64,000 bases of DNA from Clostridia bacterium (GCA_900772475.1 CAAHEI010000105.1:1-64000), one strand, 5' to 3'; shown: positions 16,129 through 24,224, counted from the first letter of the stretch. The notes: generated by a model from the sequence alone, not told the origin. A program made the numbers and translations.

Positions 16129-16662
16129 TTAACTCCTAAAATACATATTTCCAATTTTAAAAATTCCGTAATTTTCGCAAAATTCTTTTTCACTCATTGT
16201 TTCTAAATCTTTTTTAATTTCTTTTATTTCTTGCTCTACTGCGTCAACACCATTCCCAAATATTATATCTTCAAAATATGTTTTCATAAGTCTGTGATAA
16301 TCTTCTTCATAGTCATAACTTGTAAAAATTCTGTCCATATACTCGTATTTGTCTAGTTGTTGTAATTGATTGATTATTTCTGTTTTTGTTTGGTTCTTTA
16401 TGTTAATATCAAAACTTTCCATAACTTGTCTAAAATCGTCAAGAATCTCAATCATATAGTTGCCATTGACAAGTGTTACATAATTGCCGTCAGCAAGTTG
16501 TACTTGTATTTCATCAGTATAGGTGGTGTCTTTTTTGTGTGTTATACTCTCAATAAGTGCCACCAAACTATCTTCCATTTTATACCAATTTTCGTCTTTT
16601 AATTTTGTTAATTGTTCGTTGTGTTCCATAAAATCGGTAACTTGTTCTCTAATTGTTTTCAT
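16129..16662 (-). CDS. Hypothetical acidic protein, paralogue pair
   Basis: 177 aa. N-terminal helical part (MKTIREQVTDFMEHNEQL), then VQLADGNYVTLVNGNYMIEIL. The C-terminal EFCENYGIFKIGNMYFRS parallels the end of the following gene. AAGGAG site. Unknown role. Confidence 0.65.
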   Translation of the reverse strand: MKTIREQVTDFMEHNEQLTKLKDENWYKMEDSLVALIESITHKKDTTYTDEIQVQLADGNYVTLVNGNYMIEILDDFRQVMESFDINIKNQTKTEIINQLQQLDKYEYMDRIFTSYDYEEDYHRLMKTYFEDIIFGNGVDAVEQEIKEIKKDLETMSEKEFCENYGIFKIGNMYFRS

Positions 16663-16732
16663 TGCCTTTTCTCCTTAATCTTTTTATTATTCGTTTTATA
16701 TCTTTTGAATCTAATTTTGGTTTAATACTCAC
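16649..16732 (-). CDS. Tiny basic ORF, uncertain
   Basis: 27 aa with a GTG start, GGGAG 9 bases upstream, very basic (IKPKLDSKDIKRIIKRLRRKG). It starts just past the stop of the preceding gene and overlaps the next by 14 bp. The site and charge make it possible; its length keeps confidence low. Confidence 0.3.
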   Translation of the reverse strand: MSIKPKLDSKDIKRIIKRLRRKGNENN

Positions 16733-16736
16733 TTGT

Positions 16737-17081
16737 TCATTCTCCCTTTTTGTTTATTTCTTCTTGCATTTCTTTCAGTCTATATTCTACAAATTCTGTA
16801 AAATATTTCTCGTTGCTGTTATTAAATTCTGTTATAAGATTATTTGCCAAATCTAAAAATTCTGTATCGTAAGCCATATTACAAGTAAAATCTATTTGCT
16901 TGTCTTTTTCTAAAATAGTTGCAATATTTCCAATGATAAGCCCTTTTTCTAAAAATTCTTGTTTTAATTCTCTTTGTTCGTTGATGTCGTGATACATTCT
17001 TAACATCACTAAATAAAGGTCTGTTGTGTCATATTGTTTTTGTAAAATTTCTATTAAATCTAAATCTGTGTTTTTGGACAT
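16737..17081 (-). CDS. Hypothetical protein
   Basis: 114 aa (MSKNTDLDLIEILQKQYDTT...), helical and acidic. AAAAGGAG site. No known domain. Confidence 0.65.
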   Translation of the reverse strand: MSKNTDLDLIEILQKQYDTTDLYLVMLRMYHDINEQRELKQEFLEKGLIIGNIATILEKDKQIDFTCNMAYDTEFLDLANNLITEFNNSNEKYFTEFVEYRLKEMQEEINKKGE

Positions 17082-17086
17082 ATTTT

Positions 17087-17539
17087 TTATTCTCCTTTTG
17101 CATAATTTATAATATCTTTTGTTAATTGTTTATATGCACTTTCCAAGTCTTCCAATGTGTCATAGCCCCAATATTCAATTTCTTTACCAATGCTATCAAA
17201 TAATTGTATAGACCAACCAAAAGTATCATCATCATTTTTATCTTTCGTTACAACGACTTTGCAATTATCTATTGTAAATATTTTTTTATCGTTAGAGTTC
17301 ATGTTTTCAAGCGAATAAAATTGCCAATCATTGTAAAAGTTGTATGTTGATTTTTCTTTATAAATTTTTATCAATTCTGTTAAACATTCCATATCGTCTT
17401 GTGGAAGTCTGTTATACATTTCTTGTGTGAAGTTTTTAATCGTGTCCAATTCTTTTATTTTGTTGTTTGTGGTGTTGTAAAATACAATTTCTTGTTTTTT
17501 GTTATCGTAACACCAGTTTGTTATATCTTTATAGTCCAT
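17087..17539 (-). CDS. Hypothetical protein
   Basis: 150 aa. DNCKVVVTKDKNDDDTFGWS then IQLFDSIGKEIEYWGYDTLE reads as beta strands followed by a helix (LESAYKQLTKDII), a compact alpha/beta domain of unknown type. AGAG-type weak site. In the early operon. Confidence 0.65.
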   Translation of the reverse strand: MDYKDITNWCYDNKKQEIVFYNTTNNKIKELDTIKNFTQEMYNRLPQDDMECLTELIKIYKEKSTYNFYNDWQFYSLENMNSNDKKIFTIDNCKVVVTKDKNDDDTFGWSIQLFDSIGKEIEYWGYDTLEDLESAYKQLTKDIINYAKGE

Positions 17540-17542
17540 TGT

Positions 17543-17854
17543 TTAATTCTCTTTTCCGTAGTTTAAAATATAATCTCTATAGCTCTTTTTACTTGTATAT
17601 TCCTTATTGTAAGAACTGTTGTATATTTTACAACCTAAGTCATAAAACTTGTCTAAAATATTGCACATTTCGTTTTTTAGATTGTTGTCACTTTTTGCAT
17701 TTTTACTTGCAGAAAATACACTCATACTTTTTTCATATAGTTTGTTGTAAAGTACATTAAGTTGTTCTATTTCTTTTTTATTTTTCTCTTGAAAATCTTT
17801 GCAAAATATTCGTTCCTTTATTACTCCAAATTTTAAGCCAATATAATTTTCCAT
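17543..17854 (-). CDS. Hypothetical helical protein
   Basis: 103 aa (MENYIGLKFGVIKERIF...), Lys-rich. Its leader AGGAGATTTTATAAAATG is identical to that of the next upstream gene, a small duplicated translation signal. Unknown. Confidence 0.65.
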   Translation of the reverse strand: MENYIGLKFGVIKERIFCKDFQEKNKKEIEQLNVLYNKLYEKSMSVFSASKNAKSDNNLKNEMCNILDKFYDLGCKIYNSSYNKEYTSKKSYRDYILNYGKEN

Positions 17855-17868
17855 TTTATAAAATCTCC

Positions 17869-18084
17869 TTATTTCTTATATGTTTTAATTTTATCTCTTT
17901 TTGTAATACAAAATTTGATATAGTCTAAATATTCATTATCCAGTGTTTCAAGCCACATTTCTAGGTCTGAATAAAAATTACTTTCTGTAAATGTTATTTC
18001 TACGCTGTCGATTTCTCCATTTTTATATTTTGTTGTTTTAACTTCGTTCAATTTCCCATTTGACCTTATAATTAATTTTTTCAT
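17869..18084 (-). CDS. Small hypothetical protein
   Basis: 71 aa (MKKLIIRSNGKLNEVKTTKY...), basic with an internal acidic helix. It has the same AGGAGATTTTATAAAATG leader as the gene at 17854. Unknown. Confidence 0.65.
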   Translation of the reverse strand: MKKLIIRSNGKLNEVKTTKYKNGEIDSVEITFTESNFYSDLEMWLETLDNEYLDYIKFCITKRDKIKTYKK

Positions 18085-18085
18085 T

Positions 18086-18433
18086 TTATAAAATCTCCTT
18101 TTCTTTAAAAATTTCTAGTCTTGTTTGTTTTGAATTTTTAAATTCGTTATATATAATCAAATGTTTATTTGGTGCTGTTATATATTTTATAACTTCCAAA
18201 ATAACTCCATTACCCTTTTGGTGTGAGAAAATTTTCATCAATTCTTTGAGTGTTGGTGCTTGCAGTATCTCGTCAAGAAAATATTTTTTCTCATATCCTT
18301 TGTTTTGTTGGTTGCTAATTTGCTCGTAAATAATTTTTAGTGCTGTTATAACATCTTGCTCATCACTTGCAATTTTTAAAATGCATTTCAGTCGTTTTAT
18401 TTCTTGTTTTATATGTTTATTAAAAATAATCAT
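18086..18433 (-). CDS. Hypothetical helical protein
   Basis: 115 aa (MIIFNKHIKQEIKRLKCIL...). Two TATAACAG octamers lie inside it (VITALK and YITAPN codons). It overlaps the upstream gene by 4 bp (ATGA-type coupling). Unknown. Confidence 0.65.
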   Translation of the reverse strand: MIIFNKHIKQEIKRLKCILKIASDEQDVITALKIIYEQISNQQNKGYEKKYFLDEILQAPTLKELMKIFSHQKGNGVILEVIKYITAPNKHLIIYNEFKNSKQTRLEIFKEKEIL

Positions 18434-18651
18434 TGTTCTAGCCCTTTTTCCGTTAATCTTTTTTCAATTCTTTTTGCCAATTTGTTTTCTCTTTCAAGTA
18501 CCAGCAGCCTTTTTCTTTCTTTTTCTTCTTGTTCATTGATTGCAAAAATTTGTTTGTTAACTTCGTTCAATTCATAGTAGTTAAAATTTTTCTTTGCCAG
18601 TTTTTGCCTTTTGTAAAGTCCATTCAATACTTTTTTAGTTTGTCTATCCAT
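18430..18651 (-). CDS. Small basic coiled-coil protein
   Basis: 73 aa (MDRQTKKVLNGLYKRQKLAK...), Lys/Arg/Glu-rich helices (KERKRLLVLERENKLAKRIEKRL). AAGGAG site. It could bind nucleic acid through charge; unknown. Upstream, 18652-18802 holds no supported gene, only a weak hairpin (AAGCC-N6-GGCTT, 18686-18701). Confidence 0.65.
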   Translation of the reverse strand: MDRQTKKVLNGLYKRQKLAKKNFNYYELNEVNKQIFAINEQEEKERKRLLVLERENKLAKRIEKRLTEKGLEQ

Positions 18652-18802
18652 AATTTACTCCTTTTTAACTTTTTGACTTGATTTTAAGCCGTTTAAGGCT
18701 TGTTTTATGTGTGGCTTGATAATTTATACTTTTTTGTGCTTTTCATTTAAAATTGACCCGTTTCTGTGCTTTATTTGTGGTGGTTTGTGTAATTGTTTCG
18801 CT

Positions 18803-18997
18803 TTACTTGTATAAAAATTTGTTTACTTGTGGTGTTATATCTGTACCATTTCTTAAAATTTTTAAACTACTAATATTCCTATTTGCGTCAATCAATTTAC
18901 TCATATAATTGTACATAGCACTCAATTTTGAATATTCAAACTCGCTTGTTTGTTCTCCCTTGTTAATATATTTAATCTCATAACTGTAATTTTTCAT
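18803..18997 (-). CDS. Small hypothetical protein
   Basis: 64 aa (MKNYSYEIKYINKGEQTSEF...), beta-rich start, then a helix. AAGGAG site. Unknown; one of the early-operon genes. Confidence 0.6.
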   Translation of the reverse strand: MKNYSYEIKYINKGEQTSEFEYSKLSAMYNYMSKLIDANRNISSLKILRNGTDITPQVNKFLYK

Positions 18998-19014
18998 TGC
19001 TTTAATTCTCCTTT

Positions 19015-19239
19015 TTACATTTCAAATTCAATAATAATTTTATAGATTGCAATTTGGTTTTTATAATAATAGTCTTTTAATGCTTCAAATTCTTTTTGCA
19101 TTTCTTCAAAACTAAAATAACATTGTGCATTATATATGCTTTTAGAATATAAAACTCTGTTATTTTCTTTATCAAAAAAATTTATATACTTGATTTCATT
19201 ATCAGCTTTTTTTAATTCAATTACTTTAATATAATACAT
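19015..19239 (-). CDS. Small hypothetical protein
   Basis: 74 aa (MYYIKVIELKKADNEIKYIN...). AAAGGGAG site. A 10-codon ORF (MKKEQDKGRE) ends 4 bp before this start with its own AAGGAG and might be a leader peptide. Unknown function. Confidence 0.6.
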   Translation of the reverse strand: MYYIKVIELKKADNEIKYINFFDKENNRVLYSKSIYNAQCYFSFEEMQKEFEALKDYYYKNQIAIYKIIIEFEM

Positions 19240-19290
19240 TTTTTCATTCTCTCCCTTTATCTTGTTCTTTTTTCATTGCTGTTACTCCTT

Positions 19291-19563
19291 TTATATCTCA
19301 AATGGCAATATATCAAAGTAAAATGCAACTTTGCCATTTTCAAAAATTTCATTATCATAGTAAATTGTGTTTACTAACATATTTAGTTTTTTTGCATAAT
19401 CATATTGATTTTGTGGGCAAAGTTTTTTCATTGCTGTTATATAATCTTTTGCGAATTGTTCCACTTGCTCTTGTGCTTGCTCTTCGCTGTTAAATAACTT
19501 GTTAGTTGGTTGGTTAATCGTTCCAAATTTTAACTCGTTTATGATGATTGCGTATTTTATCAT
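19291..19563 (-). CDS. Hypothetical protein
   Basis: 90 aa (MIKYAIIINELKFGTINQPTNK...). Beta strand, then a helix (EQAQEQVEQFAKDYITAMKKL), then a strand, resembling other small phage proteins with a beta-alpha-beta fold. AAGGAG site. Unknown. Confidence 0.65.
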   Translation of the reverse strand: MIKYAIIINELKFGTINQPTNKLFNSEEQAQEQVEQFAKDYITAMKKLCPQNQYDYAKKLNMLVNTIYYDNEIFENGKVAFYFDILPFEI

Positions 19564-19597
19564 TTTTTATTACTCCTTAAATTTATTTTTTGTTATG

Positions 19598-19774
19598 TTA
19601 TAGTTTTATAAGTTCTTCAAGTGTTATACCTTTTAATCTTTTTCTTGCTATCTCAATAGCATTTTTTCGGTGTCCTGCATTGTTTATTAAATTATCAGCC
19701 CAACTTTCTGCTTGCTTTTTTGTTACTTTACGCCAGCCACTAAAAAATGATTTTATAAAAATTTCTTTTTCCAT
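19598..19774 (-). CDS. Small helical protein
   Basis: 58 aa (MEKEIFIKSFFSGWRKVTKKQ... ending GITLEELIKL). WRKVTKKQAESWADNLI looks like a helix-turn-helix-type helical pair but is too short to assign. AAAGGAG site, continuous with the early operon. Confidence 0.6.
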   Translation of the reverse strand: MEKEIFIKSFFSGWRKVTKKQAESWADNLINNAGHRKNAIEIARKRLKGITLEELIKL

Positions 19775-19793
19775 TTTTTATTACTCCTTTAAT

Positions 19794-19958
19794 TTATTTG
19801 ATTATTTCAAATTCGCCTGTGATTGCGTCAACTTTGCGAAGTTGTGGTTTTAAGTTTTGTATTTTATTATAATATTTTAATGCTTTTGATTCTGTTGTTA
19901 AAATCTTTGTATTTTTGCAATCGTCTTCTATAAAGACTACATAATAAATTGTTTTCAT
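19794..19958 (-). CDS. Small hypothetical protein
   Basis: 54 aa (MKTIYYVVFIEDDCKNTKIL...KVDAITGEFEIIK). AAGGAGTATAACACA leader. Two beta strands flanking a helix. Unknown. Confidence 0.6.
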   Translation of the reverse strand: MKTIYYVVFIEDDCKNTKILTTESKALKYYNKIQNLKPQLRKVDAITGEFEIIK

Positions 19959-20043
19959 TGTGTTATACTCCTTAATTTAAAAATTTTATTGCATTTCAGC
20001 GGGTCGGCTGTTATGCTTTCCCGCCGTCTTGCGTTTGTTTGTG

Positions 20044-20814
20044 TTATCTGTTAGCCCAGTATCCGTATGTTGTTATGTGGTTTTTGTATTTATTCCAATA
20101 CTTTTGAAGTCTTGTTGTGTATTCGTCTTTTTGTTGTTTATATAATGTTAAAATGTCTTGTTTTTCGTCTGCTGTTAATTCTCTTGTGATTTTTTCGCAA
20201 AATTGATTTTCTTTAAATTCCCAGTCATTCATAACATTAACATAAACATTTTTAAGATTGCCATTGATAGCAAAATAAAATTTATTGTATTCATGTTCTG
20301 CTTTTTCTTTCAAGTGGTCATATTTGTTGCAATTAAATTTGTTATGCCATTCAAAATTTTCAAAATTGATTTCGGGTGCGTCGTATTCGTCGTCATAGTA
20401 TAATGTTTTTGTTATTGATAATTTGCTTGCTTTTTCAATTTCAAAAATAAAGCCGTCAGTTGTTTTGTAATAGTTATATTGTTTTAAGATAAAATCTTGC
20501 ATTTTTGGATCTTGCCATTCACTTTTTGCAAAATTGATTTTTTCTTCTTCTGTTAGTGGTGTTAAACTCTTTAAAATGTTTTCTTGTTTTTCGTGTGGTT
20601 TTACTTCGCTTGCTGTTATAGATTCGCCGTCTGTTAATGTTTCAATAAATTTTTTAACTTCTTCGGTTGCTTTGTTGTACCAGCATTTTTTTGCGGTGTG
20701 CCATCTAAAATTTTTATTTTTTAATTCTGTTATAATGTTTTGGTTTGGTTTTTGGTTGAAGTAGATTTCAACCCCGTTAAATTGTTTGTTATTAATTATT
20801 TGTATGTTTTCCAT
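20044..20814 (-). CDS. Mobile-element-associated protein (LPD-like N-terminus)
   Basis: 256 aa. The start GVEIYFNQKPNQNIITELKNKN followed by FRWHTAKKCWYNKAT is a motif common at the start of many phage and plasmid proteins (G-x-E-I-x-F ... F-R-W-x-x-x-K-x-x-W), often in large polyvalent proteins. The remainder is acidic with W-rich strands. Likely nucleic-acid related, unproven. AAAAGGAG site. It has GCTGTTATA octamer copies inside and variants on both sides. Confidence 0.65.
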   Translation of the reverse strand: MENIQIINNKQFNGVEIYFNQKPNQNIITELKNKNFRWHTAKKCWYNKATEEVKKFIETLTDGESITASEVKPHEKQENILKSLTPLTEEEKINFAKSEWQDPKMQDFILKQYNYYKTTDGFIFEIEKASKLSITKTLYYDDEYDAPEINFENFEWHNKFNCNKYDHLKEKAEHEYNKFYFAINGNLKNVYVNVMNDWEFKENQFCEKITRELTADEKQDILTLYKQQKDEYTTRLQKYWNKYKNHITTYGYWANR

Positions 20815-20838
20815 TGCTTAAACTCCTTTTATATAATT

Positions 20839-21000
20839 TTATTTAATAATTTCATTAAAAATTATTGTTTTGTTTTTTTCGTTAATTTCAATATTTGCAA
20901 GTCCCAACTCGATTTTTTGTTTGTTCAAATTGTATAAAAAATTTATACATAGATTTTTTAAAATGTTGTCATTATGATAATTATAAATGGTTTTGTTCAT
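20839..21000 (-). CDS. Small hypothetical protein
   Basis: 53 aa (MNKTIYNYHNDNILKNLC...). AAGGAAGAAA leader. Asn/Ile/Lys-rich. Unknown; continuous with the operon. Confidence 0.55.
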   Translation of the reverse strand: MNKTIYNYHNDNILKNLCINFLYNLNKQKIELGLANIEINEKNKTIIFNEIIK

Positions 21001-21067
21001 TTCTTTCTTCCTTTTATCTTTTTAATTTTTTTTTGGTGCAACTTTTGGCGGTTGCTGTTATGTGTTT

Positions 21068-21214
21068 TTATTCGTAATTTTTTGATAGTCCAGCAGTAAA
21101 AAAGTAAATATCATTTAATAATATGTTTTTAAAGCCTGTTTCGAGTGTTGATTGCTTTATTTTGTTATAAAATTGTATTGCTTCGAATAAGTCCATATTT
21201 TGAAAAATTTTCAT
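21068..21214 (-). CDS. Small hypothetical protein
   Basis: 48 aa (MKIFQNMDLFEAIQFYNKIK...TAGLSKNYE). AAAGGAGG leader upstream of the ATG at 21214. Unknown. Confidence 0.55.
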   Translation of the reverse strand: MKIFQNMDLFEAIQFYNKIKQSTLETGFKNILLNDIYFFTAGLSKNYE

Positions 21215-21275
21215 TGCTTTTGCCTCCTTTTGTTAAATTTTGCGTGGGTTTTTTCTTGCGTGCTGTTATATAGTT

Positions 21276-21527
21276 TTAAAGTATTATAAATGCTAGTTCG
21301 TCAAACATTTTGGGGATCTTGCGTTCTTTTTCTTTGTAGTATTTTTTTAACTCTTCTTCTCTTTGATTGATAAATTTTAAAGCCGTTTCGTTGTCTTTGT
21401 ATTCTTCTCTTCTCTCTTGCAAGTTTTTGAAGTCGTCCAGCTTTTGCTGTTCTAGTTTTTCAAGTGTTATATCTTCCAACTCCTTTATTTTTGCAAAATT
21501 TTTTTCGTACTCTTCTGCGTTTGTCAT
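21276..21527 (-). CDS. Coiled-coil small protein
   Basis: 83 aa, almost wholly charged helix (KIKELEDITLEKLEQQKL, REEELKKYYKEKERKI). AAAGGAG site. Unknown; likely oligomeric by coiled coil. Confidence 0.65.
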   Translation of the reverse strand: MTNAEEYEKNFAKIKELEDITLEKLEQQKLDDFKNLQERREEYKDNETALKFINQREEELKKYYKEKERKIPKMFDELAFIIL

Positions 21528-21635
21528 TTTTTTAAACTCCTTTAAAATAAAATTTTTATACCGCCGTGGCGGTTGGTGGTAAGTTGTTTTTTTTGAGTGC
21601 TTGCCAAACTCTAAAAATTTAGTTTTTTATATGTT

Positions 21636-21788
21636 TTAATCTAATTCCTTTGAATAATTTTTCAACGCTGTTATAAGATTCCAGCCGTTGCAGTTTTGCA
21701 ACTTTTGGAAGAGTTGCAGATCTCCCAAAGTGCAAAGCTCTATTTTTTTAGTTAATTTTTTAAATTCATTTAATTCGTTTATGTTCAT
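21636..21788 (-). CDS. Small hypothetical protein
   Basis: 50 aa (MNINELNEFKKLTKKIELCTL...LITALKNYSKELD). AAAGGAAC leader. Contains the repeat-rich stretch GTTGCAGTTTTGCAAC (a hairpin). Helical; unknown. Confidence 0.55.
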   Translation of the reverse strand: MNINELNEFKKLTKKIELCTLGDLQLFQKLQNCNGWNLITALKNYSKELD

Positions 21789-21821
21789 TTTTTTATGTTC
21801 CTTTTTTTATTTGTTATTATT

Positions 21822-22163
21822 TTAGTTATTGCAGTAAATACATTTTTTTGTGTTCCAGTCAAAGATTGATATTTGTTTTAGTTCCTTGCCAAGTTTTAAA
21901 GCCTTAGAAAGTGAATCAATTTTAATTGATATATCAATGTAAGCTTTTCCTTCTTCTATCCAGATTCCACAAAATTCGTTTTGTTTGATTGTGTTTAGTA
22001 TGTTGTTGATTGCGTCCAGTACTTCGTTTGTGTTGTTTATGTTTAATGTGTAGCAGTCTTTCTTGCTGACTTGATAGCCTTTTTTGAATTCTACAGATTC
22101 GCCGTTTTTATTTAGTGTTGCTCCGTTGTTTTTTATTATGTTTTTTAATGTTTGTAACTTCAT
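21822..22163 (-). CDS. Hypothetical protein, first gene of early operon
   Basis: 113 aa. MKLQTLKNIIKNNGATLNKNG then ESVEFKKGYQVSKKDCYTLN and a strand-helix end (WIEEGKAYIDISIKIDSLSKALKLGKEL): an alpha/beta small domain. AAGGGAG site. It is the first gene after the early promoter at 22196-22224. The C-terminal KCIYCNN could bind metal. Unknown. Confidence 0.65.
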   Translation of the reverse strand: MKLQTLKNIIKNNGATLNKNGESVEFKKGYQVSKKDCYTLNINNTNEVLDAINNILNTIKQNEFCGIWIEEGKAYIDISIKIDSLSKALKLGKELKQISIFDWNTKKCIYCNN

Positions 22164-22195
22164 GTTTTTAACTCCCTTTTTTTTAATACATAGAT

Positions 22196-22224
22196 ATTTT
22201 ACACTATTAAAATAACAATGTCAA
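22196..22224 (-). promoter_or_regulatory. Main early leftward promoter
   Basis: Minus strand TTGACA (complement of 22219-22224), exactly 17 bp with TG near the -10, TAAAAT (complement of 22196-22201). The first gene starts 33 bp downstream at 22163. It likely reads the whole run of small genes to about 12.5 kb. Confidence 0.8.
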
Positions 22225-23502
22225 TAAAAAATTGAAAAAATTTTTATTTTTTTAAAATTTTTTTTATGCAAGAAGTTCAACACTTGCAACAGTCCAGAAC
22301 TCCGCCATAATATCAATTTTAAAGCCGTTTTAAGCCCGTTTCAGCCGTTTTTATATATTGTATAATAAATATATTAGAATAGTAAAAAAGTTTAAAATAT
22401 TGTTGTTTTTATGCCTTTACTGATGCTTTGAAGTTTTTTATATATTTTTATTATAGTATAAAATTTTTTAATTTTTTTTTATAAAATAGTTCACTTATTT
22501 ATTTTTTGCGTTTGTTTTGGTTCGTTCCAGAAGTTCCAGAAGTTCCAGCCGTTGCCTGCTTTTTTGTTCTTTTATATTATATTATTAAAAATATATATTT
22601 TAAAAATTTTTTATATATTATATTATTATGCTTTGCGTTCTGTTTTTATGCTTGTTTTGCGTGTTTTTTTGTTCGTGCTTTTGTTTTATTATGTATGTAT
22701 TATATTTTATATATTATTTTTTTGTTTATATTTTAGTTTTGTTTTTATATTGTTTTTATATTATTATAGTTTTTTTGTTTTGCTTTTTTCTTTTTTATTA
22801 TTGTTGTTGTATATCTTTTTTTTTGTTTTTGTTTTATTATTATATATTTTTTATTGTTTGAAAGATTTTAAATAAAAAACACTTTTTTTAAAATTCGCTT
22901 GTTACTATTAAAAGCAAAGACATCAAAACGGCAGGCGACTGCATTATATCCGGCAAGTGGTCAAAATTTTAAAATTTTAGTTAATTTTTTAAATTCGTTT
23001 ACTTATTTTTTTTGAAGTGGTCAAAATATGCAAAATTCGTTACTATATTATGTAATATATACACGAATGTATCAGCGGGGGTATGTTTTAAGCAATGAAG
23101 CACAAAAAACCGCCAGCCCCTAGTAGCACTTCCATCCATGCCTAGCAATTGAAAATTTTTTATTTTTGAACGTAATTCGATAGGCCAATAATAGTTTTTT
23201 TTCAAGAGTAGATTTGGGGGTTTTGTTTTAGCGATAGCGAGAAAGTTTTAAAAATTGCAGAGATTAAGTTTTAAAAATTTTTTTTATGGCGAAGTGAAAG
23301 TAAGAAATTTTAAAATTTTTTTGAAAGATTGTGAGGGGGTAGTGGGAGGCGGTGGAAAAATTTTTTAGCGAAAAAGTTTTATGTGGCATGGAAGGTATCA
23401 AATTGCTGAGGTCGTGGAAATGATGGAGGGGTGTTGGCGAAAATAAAATGGGTGGAGATGTTGAGCGGGGTGGAGGGGGCCGTGGGAAATAGTTCAAATT
23501 AT
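22225..23502. other. Divergent non-coding control region
   Basis: About 1.28 kb with no supported gene. 22300-22560 carries repeated GCCGTT and AGTTCC boxes (three AGAAGTTCC-like units at 22525-22550). 22560-22880 is T-rich low-complexity sequence. 22955-22967 and 23015-23027 are direct repeats AAGTGGTCAAAAT, each followed by an AAATTCGTT box. 23045-23160 is GC-richer with pairing potential. 23200-23480 is strongly purine-rich on the plus strand. The composition switch fits a bidirectional transcription or replication control region. Confidence 0.6.
22955..23027 (+). repeat. Direct repeats AAGTGGTCAAAAT
   Basis: Identical 13-mers at 22955-22967 and 23015-23027, 60 bp apart, each followed within 12-35 bp by AAATTCGTT-type boxes (22991, 23034; a related one at 22892). 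Possibly protein-binding iterons or operators between the two divergent promoters. Confidence 0.5.
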
Positions 23503-23531
23503 TTGACAAAAAGTCAAATTTGTGGTATAGT
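23503..23531 (+). promoter_or_regulatory. Rightward promoter, extended -10
   Basis: TTGACA (23503-23508), 17-bp spacer ending TGTGG, TATAGT (23526-23531). Transcription would start at about 23538, only a few bases before the ATG at 23541. Confidence 0.8.
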
Positions 23532-23540
23532 AGAGGCAAG

Positions 23541-24224
23541 ATGGAAAAAGTTGAAAAGTTTGAGAACACGAAAAAGTTTTGTAAGCACTGGTGGAGAGTT
23601 TATAGTCCAAGAAGGATTGAATACTGCGACTATGAGCAAGAATGTGCGGTGGTGTTTTTTGAGAAACTTGTCTCATATTCAATGAGGGAAGCAATAGCAA
23701 TTTGGAACAAAAGATATAAATATGTTTTATTGCAGATGATATATAAGAATAAGTCAAATATGGCAATTAATATTAATATTGAAAATGTTGGATGCTCGGA
23801 TAATTATTTCCTTATTGATGATATTGGACTCACAACAAAAGAAGCTTTTATTTGCAAAGGTTTGATTGACGATGAAACATATAGAGATCTGGATGCAAAC
23901 AGACAAGATATACTTGGACTTCGCAAGAAAGTTGGGGATTATTTTGAAATAGATTATAAGCATAGGGGTAATGCGAAGAAAAATATTTCAGAGATAGGGC
24001 TAGCGAATTTGAGAAGTGGGATTAAAAAAATTGCACATTTTGGTCGTGAAAAGTCTATACAAGCGAGACAAAGGAAAATGAATATGATTGACAATGGTAT
24101 AGTTGTAAAAACTTTTTTAAGTCTTAAAGAAGCAGCATCTTTTATAGGCAAGACTCCTGGTGGAATAAGAAGTGCGATTAGGCATAATTGTAAATGTGGG
24201 GGGTATAATTGGCAGTATGCATAA
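23541..24224 (+). CDS. Sigma-like/NUMOD1-type DNA-binding protein
   Basis: 227 aa from the ATG at 23541; the frame is open to a TTG at 23520 but that lies inside the promoter. The first ~60 residues (CDYEQECAVVFFEKLVSY, RYKYVLLQMIYKNK) loosely resemble sigma-70 region 2. The last ~40 (VKTFLSLKEAASFIGKTPGG, IRSAIRHNCKCGGYNWQY) match a NUMOD1/IENR1-type DNA-binding repeat found on homing endonucleases and phage regulators. The mRNA would be leaderless or nearly so. Probably an early rightward regulator; function uncertain. Confidence 0.55.
   Translation: MEKVEKFENTKKFCKHWWRVYSPRRIEYCDYEQECAVVFFEKLVSYSMREAIAIWNKRYKYVLLQMIYKNKSNMAININIENVGCSDNYFLIDDIGLTTKEAFICKGLIDDETYRDLDANRQDILGLRKKVGDYFEIDYKHRGNAKKNISEIGLANLRSGIKKIAHFGREKSIQARQRKMNMIDNGIVVKTFLSLKEAASFIGKTPGGIRSAIRHNCKCGGYNWQYA

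Larger units (their letters stand above)
12017..21675 (-). repeat. Dispersed octamer TATAACAG, 17 copies
   Basis: The plus-strand form CTGTTATA starts at 12017, 12334, 12905, 12973, 14232, 14736, 14984, 15964, 16829, 17409, 18175, 18343, 19434, 20613, 20727, 21263 and 21668. All are on the same strand, in different reading frames (Ile-Thr or Tyr-Asn) and once clearly between genes (21263). With the local base composition I estimate fewer than one copy expected in this span. Function unknown. Confidence 0.75.

Noticed and set aside
22506..22875. Overlapping Phe/Tyr/Leu/Cys-rich rightward ORFs
   Set aside because: They result from T-rich low-complexity sequence; no ribosome-binding site and unnatural composition.
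22999..23205. 68-codon leftward ORF (TTG start, ...LLGMDGSATRGWRFF...)
   Set aside because: Its composition is protein-like, but there is no Shine-Dalgarno, the start is TTG, and it lies in a repeat-rich control region; not supported enough.
23264..23766. Leftward Pro/Ser/Phe-rich ORFs opposite the first rightward gene
   Set aside because: Shadows of purine-rich DNA; no ribosome-binding sites.
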